From: Opitutaceae bacterium
Lineage (GTDB): Bacteria; Verrucomicrobiota; Verrucomicrobiia; Opitutales; Opitutaceae
Assembly: GCA_030648295.1 (NCBI GenBank)
Contig: JAUSID010000264.1
Coordinates: forward strand, 1-64,000
Length of the DNA stretch: 64,000 nucleotides
Direction of reading: 5' to 3'
Below are positions 19,659 to 26,959 of the stretch, piece after piece; position 1 is the stretch's first letter, and the number at the start of each line of letters is the position of its first letter. The position numbers were made by a program, and so were the translations under genes. The notes under the pieces were generated by a model that worked only from the letters and a program-made list of their open reading frames with translations, was not told the DNA's origin and made no database searches.

Positions 19659-21241
19659 TCGATTTGCGATCCAACCTGCGGTTGAAGGAAATCCTCTCGG
19701 AAACGGATCGTTTTCCGATCGGGGTCGAGTTGGTTTCCACGCGCGGTACCATGACGCAAACGCAAACGCTGAAAACCCGGAGTTTTTCAGCAGACCTGAC
19801 GCATAGCCCGCGAGTTGCTTGGGTGTCGATCACTGATAATGCCGGGGGAAATCCGCAACTCGCCCCCATCGCCTTGGGCACGCCGATTCTGTATGCCGGG
19901 AAAGAGGTGGTCATTCATCTGACGTGCAAAGATATGAACCGTTATGCGCTGGAAAGCCAACTCTGGCTGCTGGCCAGTCAGGGGTTTCATAATATTTTGG
20001 CGTTAACCGGAGATTACCCGATCGAGAGTTTTGCAGGGCGCGCCAAGCCGGTCTTCGACATCGATTCCGTCGCGTTGTTGACCATGATGGAGAAGATGAA
20101 TGAGGGGCTGGAAGTCACCTCTGGCAGCGCCAAAACCCAGACGACGCTCGATGCGACCCATTTTTTTGCCGGCGCGGTGGCGAGTAATTTCAAATTCCAT
20201 GAGAACACCCTGCTGCCACAGTATTACAAGTTGGAAAAAAAGATTAAAAGCGGGGCGAAATTCATCATCAATCAGATCGGCTTCGATTCCCGCAAGGGCC
20301 ACGAACTGCTCGAATACCTCCGACTGCGTCAACTCGATCACCTCCCGGTGATTGGCAACGTCTATGTATTAAGTCCTTTCGTAGCGCGCCTGTTCAATCA
20401 AATGAAAATTCCGGGCGTTATCCTCACGGATGAGCTCAACGGAATCTGTCAAAAGCAGGGCGCTTCCCCCGATAAGGGCAAGAGGTTTTTCCACGAATTT
20501 GCCGCGAAGCAACTAGCGATCTATCGGGGACTCGGTTACAGGGCGGGCTACTTGGGCGGGGTTCACAGCTACGCGGCAATCGAAGAAATCCTTGAGTTGG
20601 AAAAATCCTTCGCCTCGGATGATTGGAAACTATTTGCCCGGGAAATCCTGTTTTCCCGCCCCGGTGAATTCTTCCTTTTTGAACAAGATAAAGATACCGG
20701 CCTGTCTCGTCCGGGCGAAGTGAATCGGGAGTGGAAGAAAGGCCTGCCCGAAAGGCATACCAACAAAAATGTCACCTTGGGCTACCACCTCTCGAAGCAC
20801 GTTCATTCGTTGATGTTCGAAAAAGGAAAAGGCCTTGCGCCACTGGCCGAAAAGATCTGCCAAAAAGCAAAGGATCCCGGCCAAGGCCCGCCCTGGATGC
20901 GCTTCATCGAGCATCTCTCAAAATCGGTCCTGTTTTCCTGTCAGGATTGCGGCGATTGCTCTTTGGGGGAGACCGCTTTCCTGTGTCCCGAATCGCAGTG
21001 CGCGAAAAATCAGCGCAATGGCCCCTGCGGCGGAACGCGGGACGGAAAATGCGAGGTCTTTGACTATGAGTGCATTTGGGCGCGGGCCTATGACCGCATG
21101 AAATACGAGGGGAAATCCGAACAGCTGCTCGATCATGCCCCCGTCATCCAGAATCAGGGGCTGCGCGGAACATCGAGTTGGGCCAATTTTTGGCTGGGAA
21201 AAGATCATGCTTCAAAAAAATCCGCGGCGAAATCCTCATGA
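19655..21241 (+). CDS. metF: Methylenetetrahydrofolate reductase with C-terminal MTHFR_C cysteine-rich domain
   Basis: GVELVSTRG...VTCKDMNRYALESQLWLLASQGFHNILALTGDYP; C-term CQDCGDCSLGETAFLCPESQCAKNQRNGPCGGTRDGKCEV. Confidence 0.92.
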   Translation: MIDLRSNLRLKEILSETDRFPIGVELVSTRGTMTQTQTLKTRSFSADLTHSPRVAWVSITDNAGGNPQLAPIALGTPILYAGKEVVIHLTCKDMNRYALESQLWLLASQGFHNILALTGDYPIESFAGRAKPVFDIDSVALLTMMEKMNEGLEVTSGSAKTQTTLDATHFFAGAVASNFKFHENTLLPQYYKLEKKIKSGAKFIINQIGFDSRKGHELLEYLRLRQLDHLPVIGNVYVLSPFVARLFNQMKIPGVILTDELNGICQKQGASPDKGKRFFHEFAAKQLAIYRGLGYRAGYLGGVHSYAAIEEILELEKSFASDDWKLFAREILFSRPGEFFLFEQDKDTGLSRPGEVNREWKKGLPERHTNKNVTLGYHLSKHVHSLMFEKGKGLAPLAEKICQKAKDPGQGPPWMRFIEHLSKSVLFSCQDCGDCSLGETAFLCPESQCAKNQRNGPCGGTRDGKCEVFDYECIWARAYDRMKYEGKSEQLLDHAPVIQNQGLRGTSSWANFWLGKDHASKKSAAKSS

Positions 21242-22164
21242 ATCCTCCTGAACTTCACGTCATCGGCGAACTGATGAACAATTCCTACGGGCGCGCCCGG
21301 AAAGCGTGGCAGGCACGCCATGTCGCCGGCTACCAGGAGTTGGCCAAAATTCAGACGGATCTGGGAGTCTCCTTCTTGACCCTCAACGTGGACGGCACCC
21401 AAAGGCTCTCCGTCACGCTCCAGGAGATGCTCGACTTTCTGCCTCACGTCATTCCGGCCATTCAGGAAGTGACCGATGTGCCCCTCAGTTTTGACAATCC
21501 AAACGTCGCCTTTCATCGCGAATGTCTCAGGCACTACAATCCGGCGAAATCCAAGGGTCGCGCCATCCTTAATTCAATTTCAATTTCTCGAAATAATATT
21601 GCCGAAATGATTCAGCTGGTACGGGAGTACAACCTGAACGTCATCGTCATGGCTTCCGAGTGTTTGCTGCCGGACGGCTCCCATGGTTCGGCCAGAACCG
21701 TTGGGGATATATTGAACGCGACAAAGCATTTTGTCTCCATGCTTCGCGAGCAGGCCGGCATTGCCAATGAGCGCATCATCATCGATCCCGGGCTGGCGCC
21801 CGTTGCTTCTGACACCAGCGGGCTGATCAATCTCTGCCTCGATTCGATCCGGGCGATTCGTTCTGAAAAGAATCTGGCAGGTATTCATATCTCGGTCGGA
21901 CTTTCAAACTTCGCCATTGGCGCCCCCAAGCCGATGCAAGTTCCTCTGGAACGAGCCTTCCTGGCCCTGGCGATGGAAGCAGGCCTGGACTTTGCGCTCT
22001 CAAATCCCGAGAAAAATACGGTCCCGATGTCCCAGGACGAGAAGCTCGTTCAAGATTTAATCCGTATTCTTGAGGCGGGTAGAGTTCGATTAGGCGAGAC
22101 CCAGGAAGATGCGGGATACCGACAACTGGATGCATTGATGGAACTTTGGGGCGATCGGAATTGA
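21238..22164 (+). CDS. Pterin-binding (DHPS-like) methyltetrahydrofolate:corrinoid methyltransferase-type protein
   Basis: HVIGELMNNSYGRARKAW, LGVSFLTLNVDG, ILNSISISRNNIAEMIQLVREYNLNVIVM, ERIIIDPGLAP; ATGA overlap with metF. Confidence 0.88.
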   Translation: MNPPELHVIGELMNNSYGRARKAWQARHVAGYQELAKIQTDLGVSFLTLNVDGTQRLSVTLQEMLDFLPHVIPAIQEVTDVPLSFDNPNVAFHRECLRHYNPAKSKGRAILNSISISRNNIAEMIQLVREYNLNVIVMASECLLPDGSHGSARTVGDILNATKHFVSMLREQAGIANERIIIDPGLAPVASDTSGLINLCLDSIRAIRSEKNLAGIHISVGLSNFAIGAPKPMQVPLERAFLALAMEAGLDFALSNPEKNTVPMSQDEKLVQDLIRILEAGRVRLGETQEDAGYRQLDALMELWGDRN

Positions 22165-22186
22165 TTCGTTCACAGCAGCCAAAGCG

Positions 22187-23473
22187 ATGAATCCAAACAT
22201 ACTGGCCCATTTACGAGTCACCCCGGCAAATCCGACACGTTGGATTGTGGTGGGGCAATTGCTGGATGCGAAAAACCGGCGCATGCTAAAAAATGCCCAC
22301 TTGATCTTTGATCAAGACCACATTTTGCATGTGGGCTCCGCAGCACCGGAGGCGGCGATTCTAAGCGGGCAAAGGACTCCCGATTTGACCCTTCTTGAAG
22401 CTACGGCGATGCCCGGATTGATCGAAGGTCACTCACATATTTTTCTCGAAGGCTCGGAGTTGGCTGCCGAAAAGCGGGCCGACTACCAGAAGCAAGATCC
22501 CCAAACGCTTTATCAGAATGCCGAAACTCGCCTTCGCACCCTGGCGCGCTTGGGAATTATCGCCATGCGCGACGGAGGGGACAAAGATCAGGTTGGTCTG
22601 CGCTTGAGCAAGCTTACCGCCGCCAAAGATTGCCTGCCGTTCACCGCCAAAGTCTTCAGTCCTGGGGCAGGTATCCACCGGCAGGGACGCTACGGTGGTT
22701 TTTTTGGAAAACCATTGGAAGACCACGCCAATATTGAGAGCTGCGTGCAAGCGCGGGTTGCCGCAGGCGCGGATCATATCAAGATCGTTCCCACCGGAAT
22801 TATTAATTTCGCCAAAGGCCTGGTCGTCGCCAAACCCCAGTTCAGCATAGAAGAAATTCAACAGTTTAAGCAGGCGGCACACGCGCAGCAAAAGCATCTC
22901 ATGGCCCATGCTTCGGGTGATATCGGCGTAGGGTATGCCATTGAGGGCGGAGTTGACACCGTGGAACATGGTTTCTTTATTACCGACGATCAATTGGCAG
23001 GAATGCGCGACAAAGAAATTGCGTGGGTGCCGACCTTTACGCCCGTGCAGGAACAGTTGGATCATGCCGACCTCATGGGCTGGACCGGCGAAACGCTGGA
23101 CCACTTGAGCAGGATTCTCGAAAACCACGCGTGCAGTCTTCAAAAAGCAATGGCGCTGGGCGTCAACGTGCTCGTGGGCAGTGATGCCGGATCGTGTGGC
23201 GTCGCTCACGGGACCGGGTTGTTTTACGAGATGGAACTGCTCGAAAAAGCGGGGATGCCCACCCTCAATATTCTCTGTCAGGCGACGCATGGAAACAATA
23301 ATGTGTTAACCGGTAAACAGCCTTACGGCTCGCTCGAAAAAGGTTTTAGGCCGCGATTTATCGTGACGGGAAACAATCCGCTGGAGACGGTAAAGAACCT
23401 TTCTCGCGAGCGGTTGGTGGTGTTTGATGGCGCGGCTGAAAGCAGCGCCACGGTCAGTCTGGAAAATTTGTAA
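22187..23473 (+). CDS. Metal-dependent amidohydrolase (imidazolonepropionase/prolidase-like fold)
   Basis: AMPGLIEGHSHIF (HxH), HLMAHASGDIGVGYAIEGGVDTVEHGFFI, VLVGSDAGSCGVAHG. Confidence 0.9.
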   Translation: MNPNILAHLRVTPANPTRWIVVGQLLDAKNRRMLKNAHLIFDQDHILHVGSAAPEAAILSGQRTPDLTLLEATAMPGLIEGHSHIFLEGSELAAEKRADYQKQDPQTLYQNAETRLRTLARLGIIAMRDGGDKDQVGLRLSKLTAAKDCLPFTAKVFSPGAGIHRQGRYGGFFGKPLEDHANIESCVQARVAAGADHIKIVPTGIINFAKGLVVAKPQFSIEEIQQFKQAAHAQQKHLMAHASGDIGVGYAIEGGVDTVEHGFFITDDQLAGMRDKEIAWVPTFTPVQEQLDHADLMGWTGETLDHLSRILENHACSLQKAMALGVNVLVGSDAGSCGVAHGTGLFYEMELLEKAGMPTLNILCQATHGNNNVLTGKQPYGSLEKGFRPRFIVTGNNPLETVKNLSRERLVVFDGAAESSATVSLENL

Positions 23474-23499
23474 AACGCATAGCTCGACAGCTAAAAGCA

Positions 23500-24513
23500 A
23501 TGCCCGCCAAATTACTTAAAGGAACGGAAATCCGGGAAGAAATTCTTGCCGAGATCAAACAAGAGGTTGAGGCAATCAAGGCCGCGCACGGCGTCGTGCC
23601 CGGCCTGGTCACCATCCTCGTCGGCAGCAATCCCGCGTCGCTTTCCTATGTTTCCCTGAAGATTGAAACCGCGCACAGACTCGGCTTCAAAGAAATCCAG
23701 GACAACCAACCGCCGGATATTTCCGAAGCGGCGCTGCTGGCCTTGCTCGAGAAATACAAACAGGACGACACTCTTCACGGCATCCTCGTCCAGCTGCCTT
23801 TGCCGCCCCATATCAATGAGAAGAAGGTGCTCAACGCCATTGATCCCGACAAGGACGTGGACGGCTTCCATCCCGTCAACGTGGGACGGTTGTTGATTGG
23901 CGGCAGCGAGGTGAAATTCCCGCCCTGCACGCCAGCAGGAATTCAGGAGATGATCCGGCGTTCCGGAGTCGAAACCAGCGGAGCGGAAGTGGTCGTCGTC
24001 GGGCGCTCCAACATCGTCGGCAAACCCATCGCGAACATGCTCATGCAAAAAGGCCCGGGCGCGAATGCCACGGTGACCGTCGTGCATACCGCCACCCGTG
24101 ATCTCGCGGCCCATTGTCAGCGGGCCGATATTCTCATCGTCGCCGCCGGAGTTCCGGGACTGGTCAAGCCGGAGTGGATCAAGCCGGGCGCGTGTGTCAT
24201 TGATGTCGGCGTGAACCGGGTGGGAGAAAAGATCAGCGAAAGCACGGGCCGGAAGGTCGCCATTTTGAGGGGCGATGTGGATTTCGACGAAGCCGCAAGA
24301 ATCGCCGGTTTTATCACGCCCGTTCCCGGTGGCGTTGGCCCTATGACGATTGCCATGCTCATGCGGAACACCCTCAACTCGCTGAAATTCAAGTTGGGAA
24401 TCCAGCCGGGAGCCGCTAGCAGCCGCAGGCTGACGCGAGGCCTTTTCCAGCGCGCGGGCCGGACGCCCGGCGATTACCGGGGCGCCCCGCAGGCACCCGC
24501 ACTAAAGTCCTAA
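23500..24513 (+). CDS. folD: Bifunctional methylenetetrahydrofolate dehydrogenase/cyclohydrolase FolD with an AraC-derived C-terminal tail
   Basis: YVSLKIETAHRLGF, ILVQLPLPPHINEKKVLNAIDPDKDVDGFHPVNVG, VVGRSNIVGKPIANML, PVPGGVGPMTIAMLMRNTL; tail RRLTRGLFQRAGRTPGDYR resembles AraC C-term. Confidence 0.95.
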   Translation: MPAKLLKGTEIREEILAEIKQEVEAIKAAHGVVPGLVTILVGSNPASLSYVSLKIETAHRLGFKEIQDNQPPDISEAALLALLEKYKQDDTLHGILVQLPLPPHINEKKVLNAIDPDKDVDGFHPVNVGRLLIGGSEVKFPPCTPAGIQEMIRRSGVETSGAEVVVVGRSNIVGKPIANMLMQKGPGANATVTVVHTATRDLAAHCQRADILIVAAGVPGLVKPEWIKPGACVIDVGVNRVGEKISESTGRKVAILRGDVDFDEAARIAGFITPVPGGVGPMTIAMLMRNTLNSLKFKLGIQPGAASSRRLTRGLFQRAGRTPGDYRGAPQAPALKS

Positions 24514-24650
24514 ACAAAAGCACCGGAATCCTAGCACCGGACCGTCGTCTTTAGGTAGGATTCGCGGCACCCAATCATCATGACCACACTTGAACAGTTA
24601 TCCCAGGCCATCGGTAATGGAAAAGCGAAGGACGCCAAGGTTTTTGCCCA
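24425..24650 (+). repeat. Right copy of the araC-3'/intergenic/corrinoid-gene-5' junction
   Basis: See 19370-19658. Confidence 0.9.
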
Positions 24651-25215
24651 ACGCGCCCTCGACGAGGGCACCGCTCCCGGCGATATCGTTGACCAGGCCC
24701 TCGTCCCGGCCATGGCCGCCGTGGGCGAGAAATTCAAGAACAACGAGATCTTCGTCCCCGAGATGCTCGTCGCCGCGCGCGCGATGAAGGAAGCCATGCT
24801 GCTCCTTGAGCCGCGCCTCGTGGCCGCCGGCATCACACCCAAATTCACCGCCCTCATCGGCACCGTGCAGGGCGACCTGCACGACATCGGCAAGAACCTC
24901 GTCGGCGTGATGTTGAAGGGCGCCAACTTCAAGGTCGTCGATCTCGGCACCAATGTCCCCGCGGCGAAATTCGTCGCCGCGATCAACGAACACCGGCCGC
25001 AGATTGTCGGGCTCTCCGCGCTCCTGACCACCACGATGCCCGCAATGGTCGAAACCGTGCGCACGATCCGCGCGAGCGGTTGCCCGCCCGTGAAGATCAT
25101 GATCGGCGGCGCGCCAATCAGCCAGCAGTTCGCCGACGAGATCGGCGCCGACGGCTTCGCGCCCGACGCCGGCTCCGCCGTCGATCGCGCCCGCGAGCTC
25201 GTCGGCGCCATATAA
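24580..25215 (+). CDS. Corrinoid (B12-binding) protein, MtaC/MtbC/MtmC family
   Basis: PAMAAVGEKFKNNEIFVPEMLVAARAMKEAM; GTVQGDLHDIGKNLVGVMLKGANF (DxHDIG); LSALLTTTM; IGGAPIS. Confidence 0.95.
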   Translation: MTTLEQLSQAIGNGKAKDAKVFAQRALDEGTAPGDIVDQALVPAMAAVGEKFKNNEIFVPEMLVAARAMKEAMLLLEPRLVAAGITPKFTALIGTVQGDLHDIGKNLVGVMLKGANFKVVDLGTNVPAAKFVAAINEHRPQIVGLSALLTTTMPAMVETVRTIRASGCPPVKIMIGGAPISQQFADEIGADGFAPDAGSAVDRARELVGAI

Positions 25216-25240
25216 CAACCTTGCGACGCCATCGCTCTTC

Positions 25241-25427
25241 ATGAAATTCCGGCAACTCGCCATTCCGCGCGCCGGCGACACCGCGTGCGGCTTCGGCAAC
25301 ACCGCGATGGTGCCTCGCCGAGCAAAAGATAATCCCGCGCGTTTTCGCCACCGTCGTCCGTGCGGTCACCGCGGCGCGCACCCTCGTCACTTCCGCCAAC
25401 TATCTCCCGGCGGAATATGCGCTCTGA
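25241..25427 (+). pseudogene. Remnant of a corrinoid methyltransferase gene (MtaB-like?)
   Basis: AGDTACGFGNTAMV | frameshift | LAEQKIIPRVFATVVRAVTAARTLV*; sits immediately 3' of the corrinoid gene. Confidence 0.5.
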
Positions 25428-25432
25428 CGTCG

Positions 25433-26035
25433 ATGCCCGCTCCTACGGCAATACTCGCGAACAGATCGGGTGCACCCCGGGCAAAACCGACGGAAGTTGC
25501 GCTGCCGCGTTGCATCGTCATCACCGGTCCGCGCTGCGCCGGCAAAACGCGCTGGCTCCAGCAGTGTGTGCGCAGTCTCGTCGAATGGCAGCCGACGGCC
25601 CGACCCGCGGTCCTGCTCGCCGAGGGAGGGCGGACGCGCATGGAGCTTTTCTCTCAGAGCACGCCTGGCGTCGCGGTGCGGAAGCTTTTTTTGACATGCA
25701 CGTGCTGCCCGGCAGTCGCCAATTTGCCCGGTAACGTGCGCGCGCTGGTTGAGACGGCGCAAGCCGACTGGCTCTTTGTCGAACTGCCGGTGATCGCCGC
25801 GCCGGGTTTGCTAGCGGAGATCGACCGCACCCTCCGCTGGCCGCGGTCGCTCGTCGCTTGTCTCACACCCGCGTGGGCGAAAGCGCAGCGCGCGAAGTTG
25901 CTTTCGCCGTTTCAATCGCTGTTGCTCAAGGAGGCGAGCACCGTGATCGCCAGTCCGCTCGACGCCGCGCAGGCCGTTGACCGGCTGCTGCCAGCGTGCC
26001 GCGCCCGCACGGCCACGTGCACTATCTCTCCATGA
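25433..26035 (+). CDS. CobW-like P-loop protein
   Basis: CIVITGPRCAGKTRWLQQ (Walker A), CTCCPAVANLPGNVRAL Cys cluster, ADWLFVELPVIAAPGLLAEID. Confidence 0.68.
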   Translation: MPAPTAILANRSGAPRAKPTEVALPRCIVITGPRCAGKTRWLQQCVRSLVEWQPTARPAVLLAEGGRTRMELFSQSTPGVAVRKLFLTCTCCPAVANLPGNVRALVETAQADWLFVELPVIAAPGLLAEIDRTLRWPRSLVACLTPAWAKAQRAKLLSPFQSLLLKEASTVIASPLDAAQAVDRLLPACRARTATCTISP

Positions 26036-26610
26036 AAACCAACCTCCTCGCCCTCGCCCTGATGCTCGTGGCCGCGCTCTGGCGCGTTGCGAACGTGTTC
26101 GAGCCGTCGCTGTTCAACATTGCACCGATCACGGCGCTCGCATTTTGCGGCGCGGTGTATTTCCGCGACTGGCGCTGGTGGCTCGTTCCGTTTCTGGCAC
26201 TCACGGCCTCCGATCTCTGGCTGAATCATTATCACGAGAGCCGGTTCGGCTACACGTGGTCTTGGAACGAGATGTTTTTGCGCATGGCGTGCGTGGCCGT
26301 CGCAGTTGGCATCGGCCGGCTCGTCGCGCGCCGCCGCAACCTGCTCACGCTGGCCGCAGGGACCCTCGGCAGCGCGCTGATTTTCTACTTCGGCACCAAT
26401 TCTGTGTCGTGGTTCGCCGATCCGTATTACGCGAAGACCATGGCGGGTTGGTGGCAGGCGCTCACGATTGGTCATCCGGAATTTCCGCCCACGCTGTGGT
26501 TTTTCCGCAACACGCTGATCGGAGATGTCCTCTTCACGATCCTGTTCGCCACCGCCTTTGAATTCGCCGCGGCGCGCGAACCCGTGATCGCACGCGCCGC
26601 TCGGGGGTGA
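26032..26610 (+). CDS. Small multi-spanning membrane protein (DUF6580/ECF S-component-like)
   Basis: Several hydrophobic spans; ITALAFCGAVYFRDWRWWLVPFLALTASDLWLN; ATGA overlap with the upstream CobW-like gene. Confidence 0.7.
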   Translation: MKTNLLALALMLVAALWRVANVFEPSLFNIAPITALAFCGAVYFRDWRWWLVPFLALTASDLWLNHYHESRFGYTWSWNEMFLRMACVAVAVGIGRLVARRRNLLTLAAGTLGSALIFYFGTNSVSWFADPYYAKTMAGWWQALTIGHPEFPPTLWFFRNTLIGDVLFTILFATAFEFAAAREPVIARAARG

Positions 26611-26680
26611 CCGTACCGGCCAAAGCTCATGCGTCTGCACGTGACGCTCGGGCACCGACGGCGCAATCTTTCGCCCGGTC

Positions 26681-26875
26681 TTGGAGAAAATCGGCGCGAT
26701 TCAGATGATCGACGTACACCTGCCGACGACTGACGGCCGCAACGTGATCCTCACACGCTCCACGCAACCGAAGCTGGATGGGGACCTTTTGTTGGAGAAG
26801 CTGAAGCTGAAACTACCTGAGCAACCACCGCCGAAAATCACCGCCGCCCAACTCAGGGCAAACGAGCCGGCGTAG
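26681..26875 (+). pseudogene. C-terminal remnant of an IS1634/IS4-like transposase
   Basis: EKIGAIQMIDVHLPTTDGRNVILTRSTQPKLDGDLLLEKLKLKLPEQPPPKI aligns with EKLATLQMLDVCVPTLDGRELLLVRHTEPSIEVALLLEQLNLTLPPQAPPKI of the neighbouring full copy. Confidence 0.88.
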
Positions 26876-26959
26876 TGCGGACTTTTGAAACGCCTGACTT
26901 AATTTGCCGCTACTTGCGTTTTTTCGGAGCTCGAATCCGCCAAGTTGGGTTAATGTTAG

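Noticed and set aside
24414-24513. Long FolD C-terminal extension as a new FolD domain
   Set aside because: The tail matches the AraC C-terminus and the adjoining spacer, so it is a recombination by-product.
19505-24527. Direct 24-nt repeat considered as a CRISPR repeat
   Set aside because: Only two copies 5 kb apart, no regular spacing and no cas genes; better explained by junction duplication.
26620-26680. Possible gene upstream of the transposase relic
   Set aside because: Short, no start or motif; probably IS debris.
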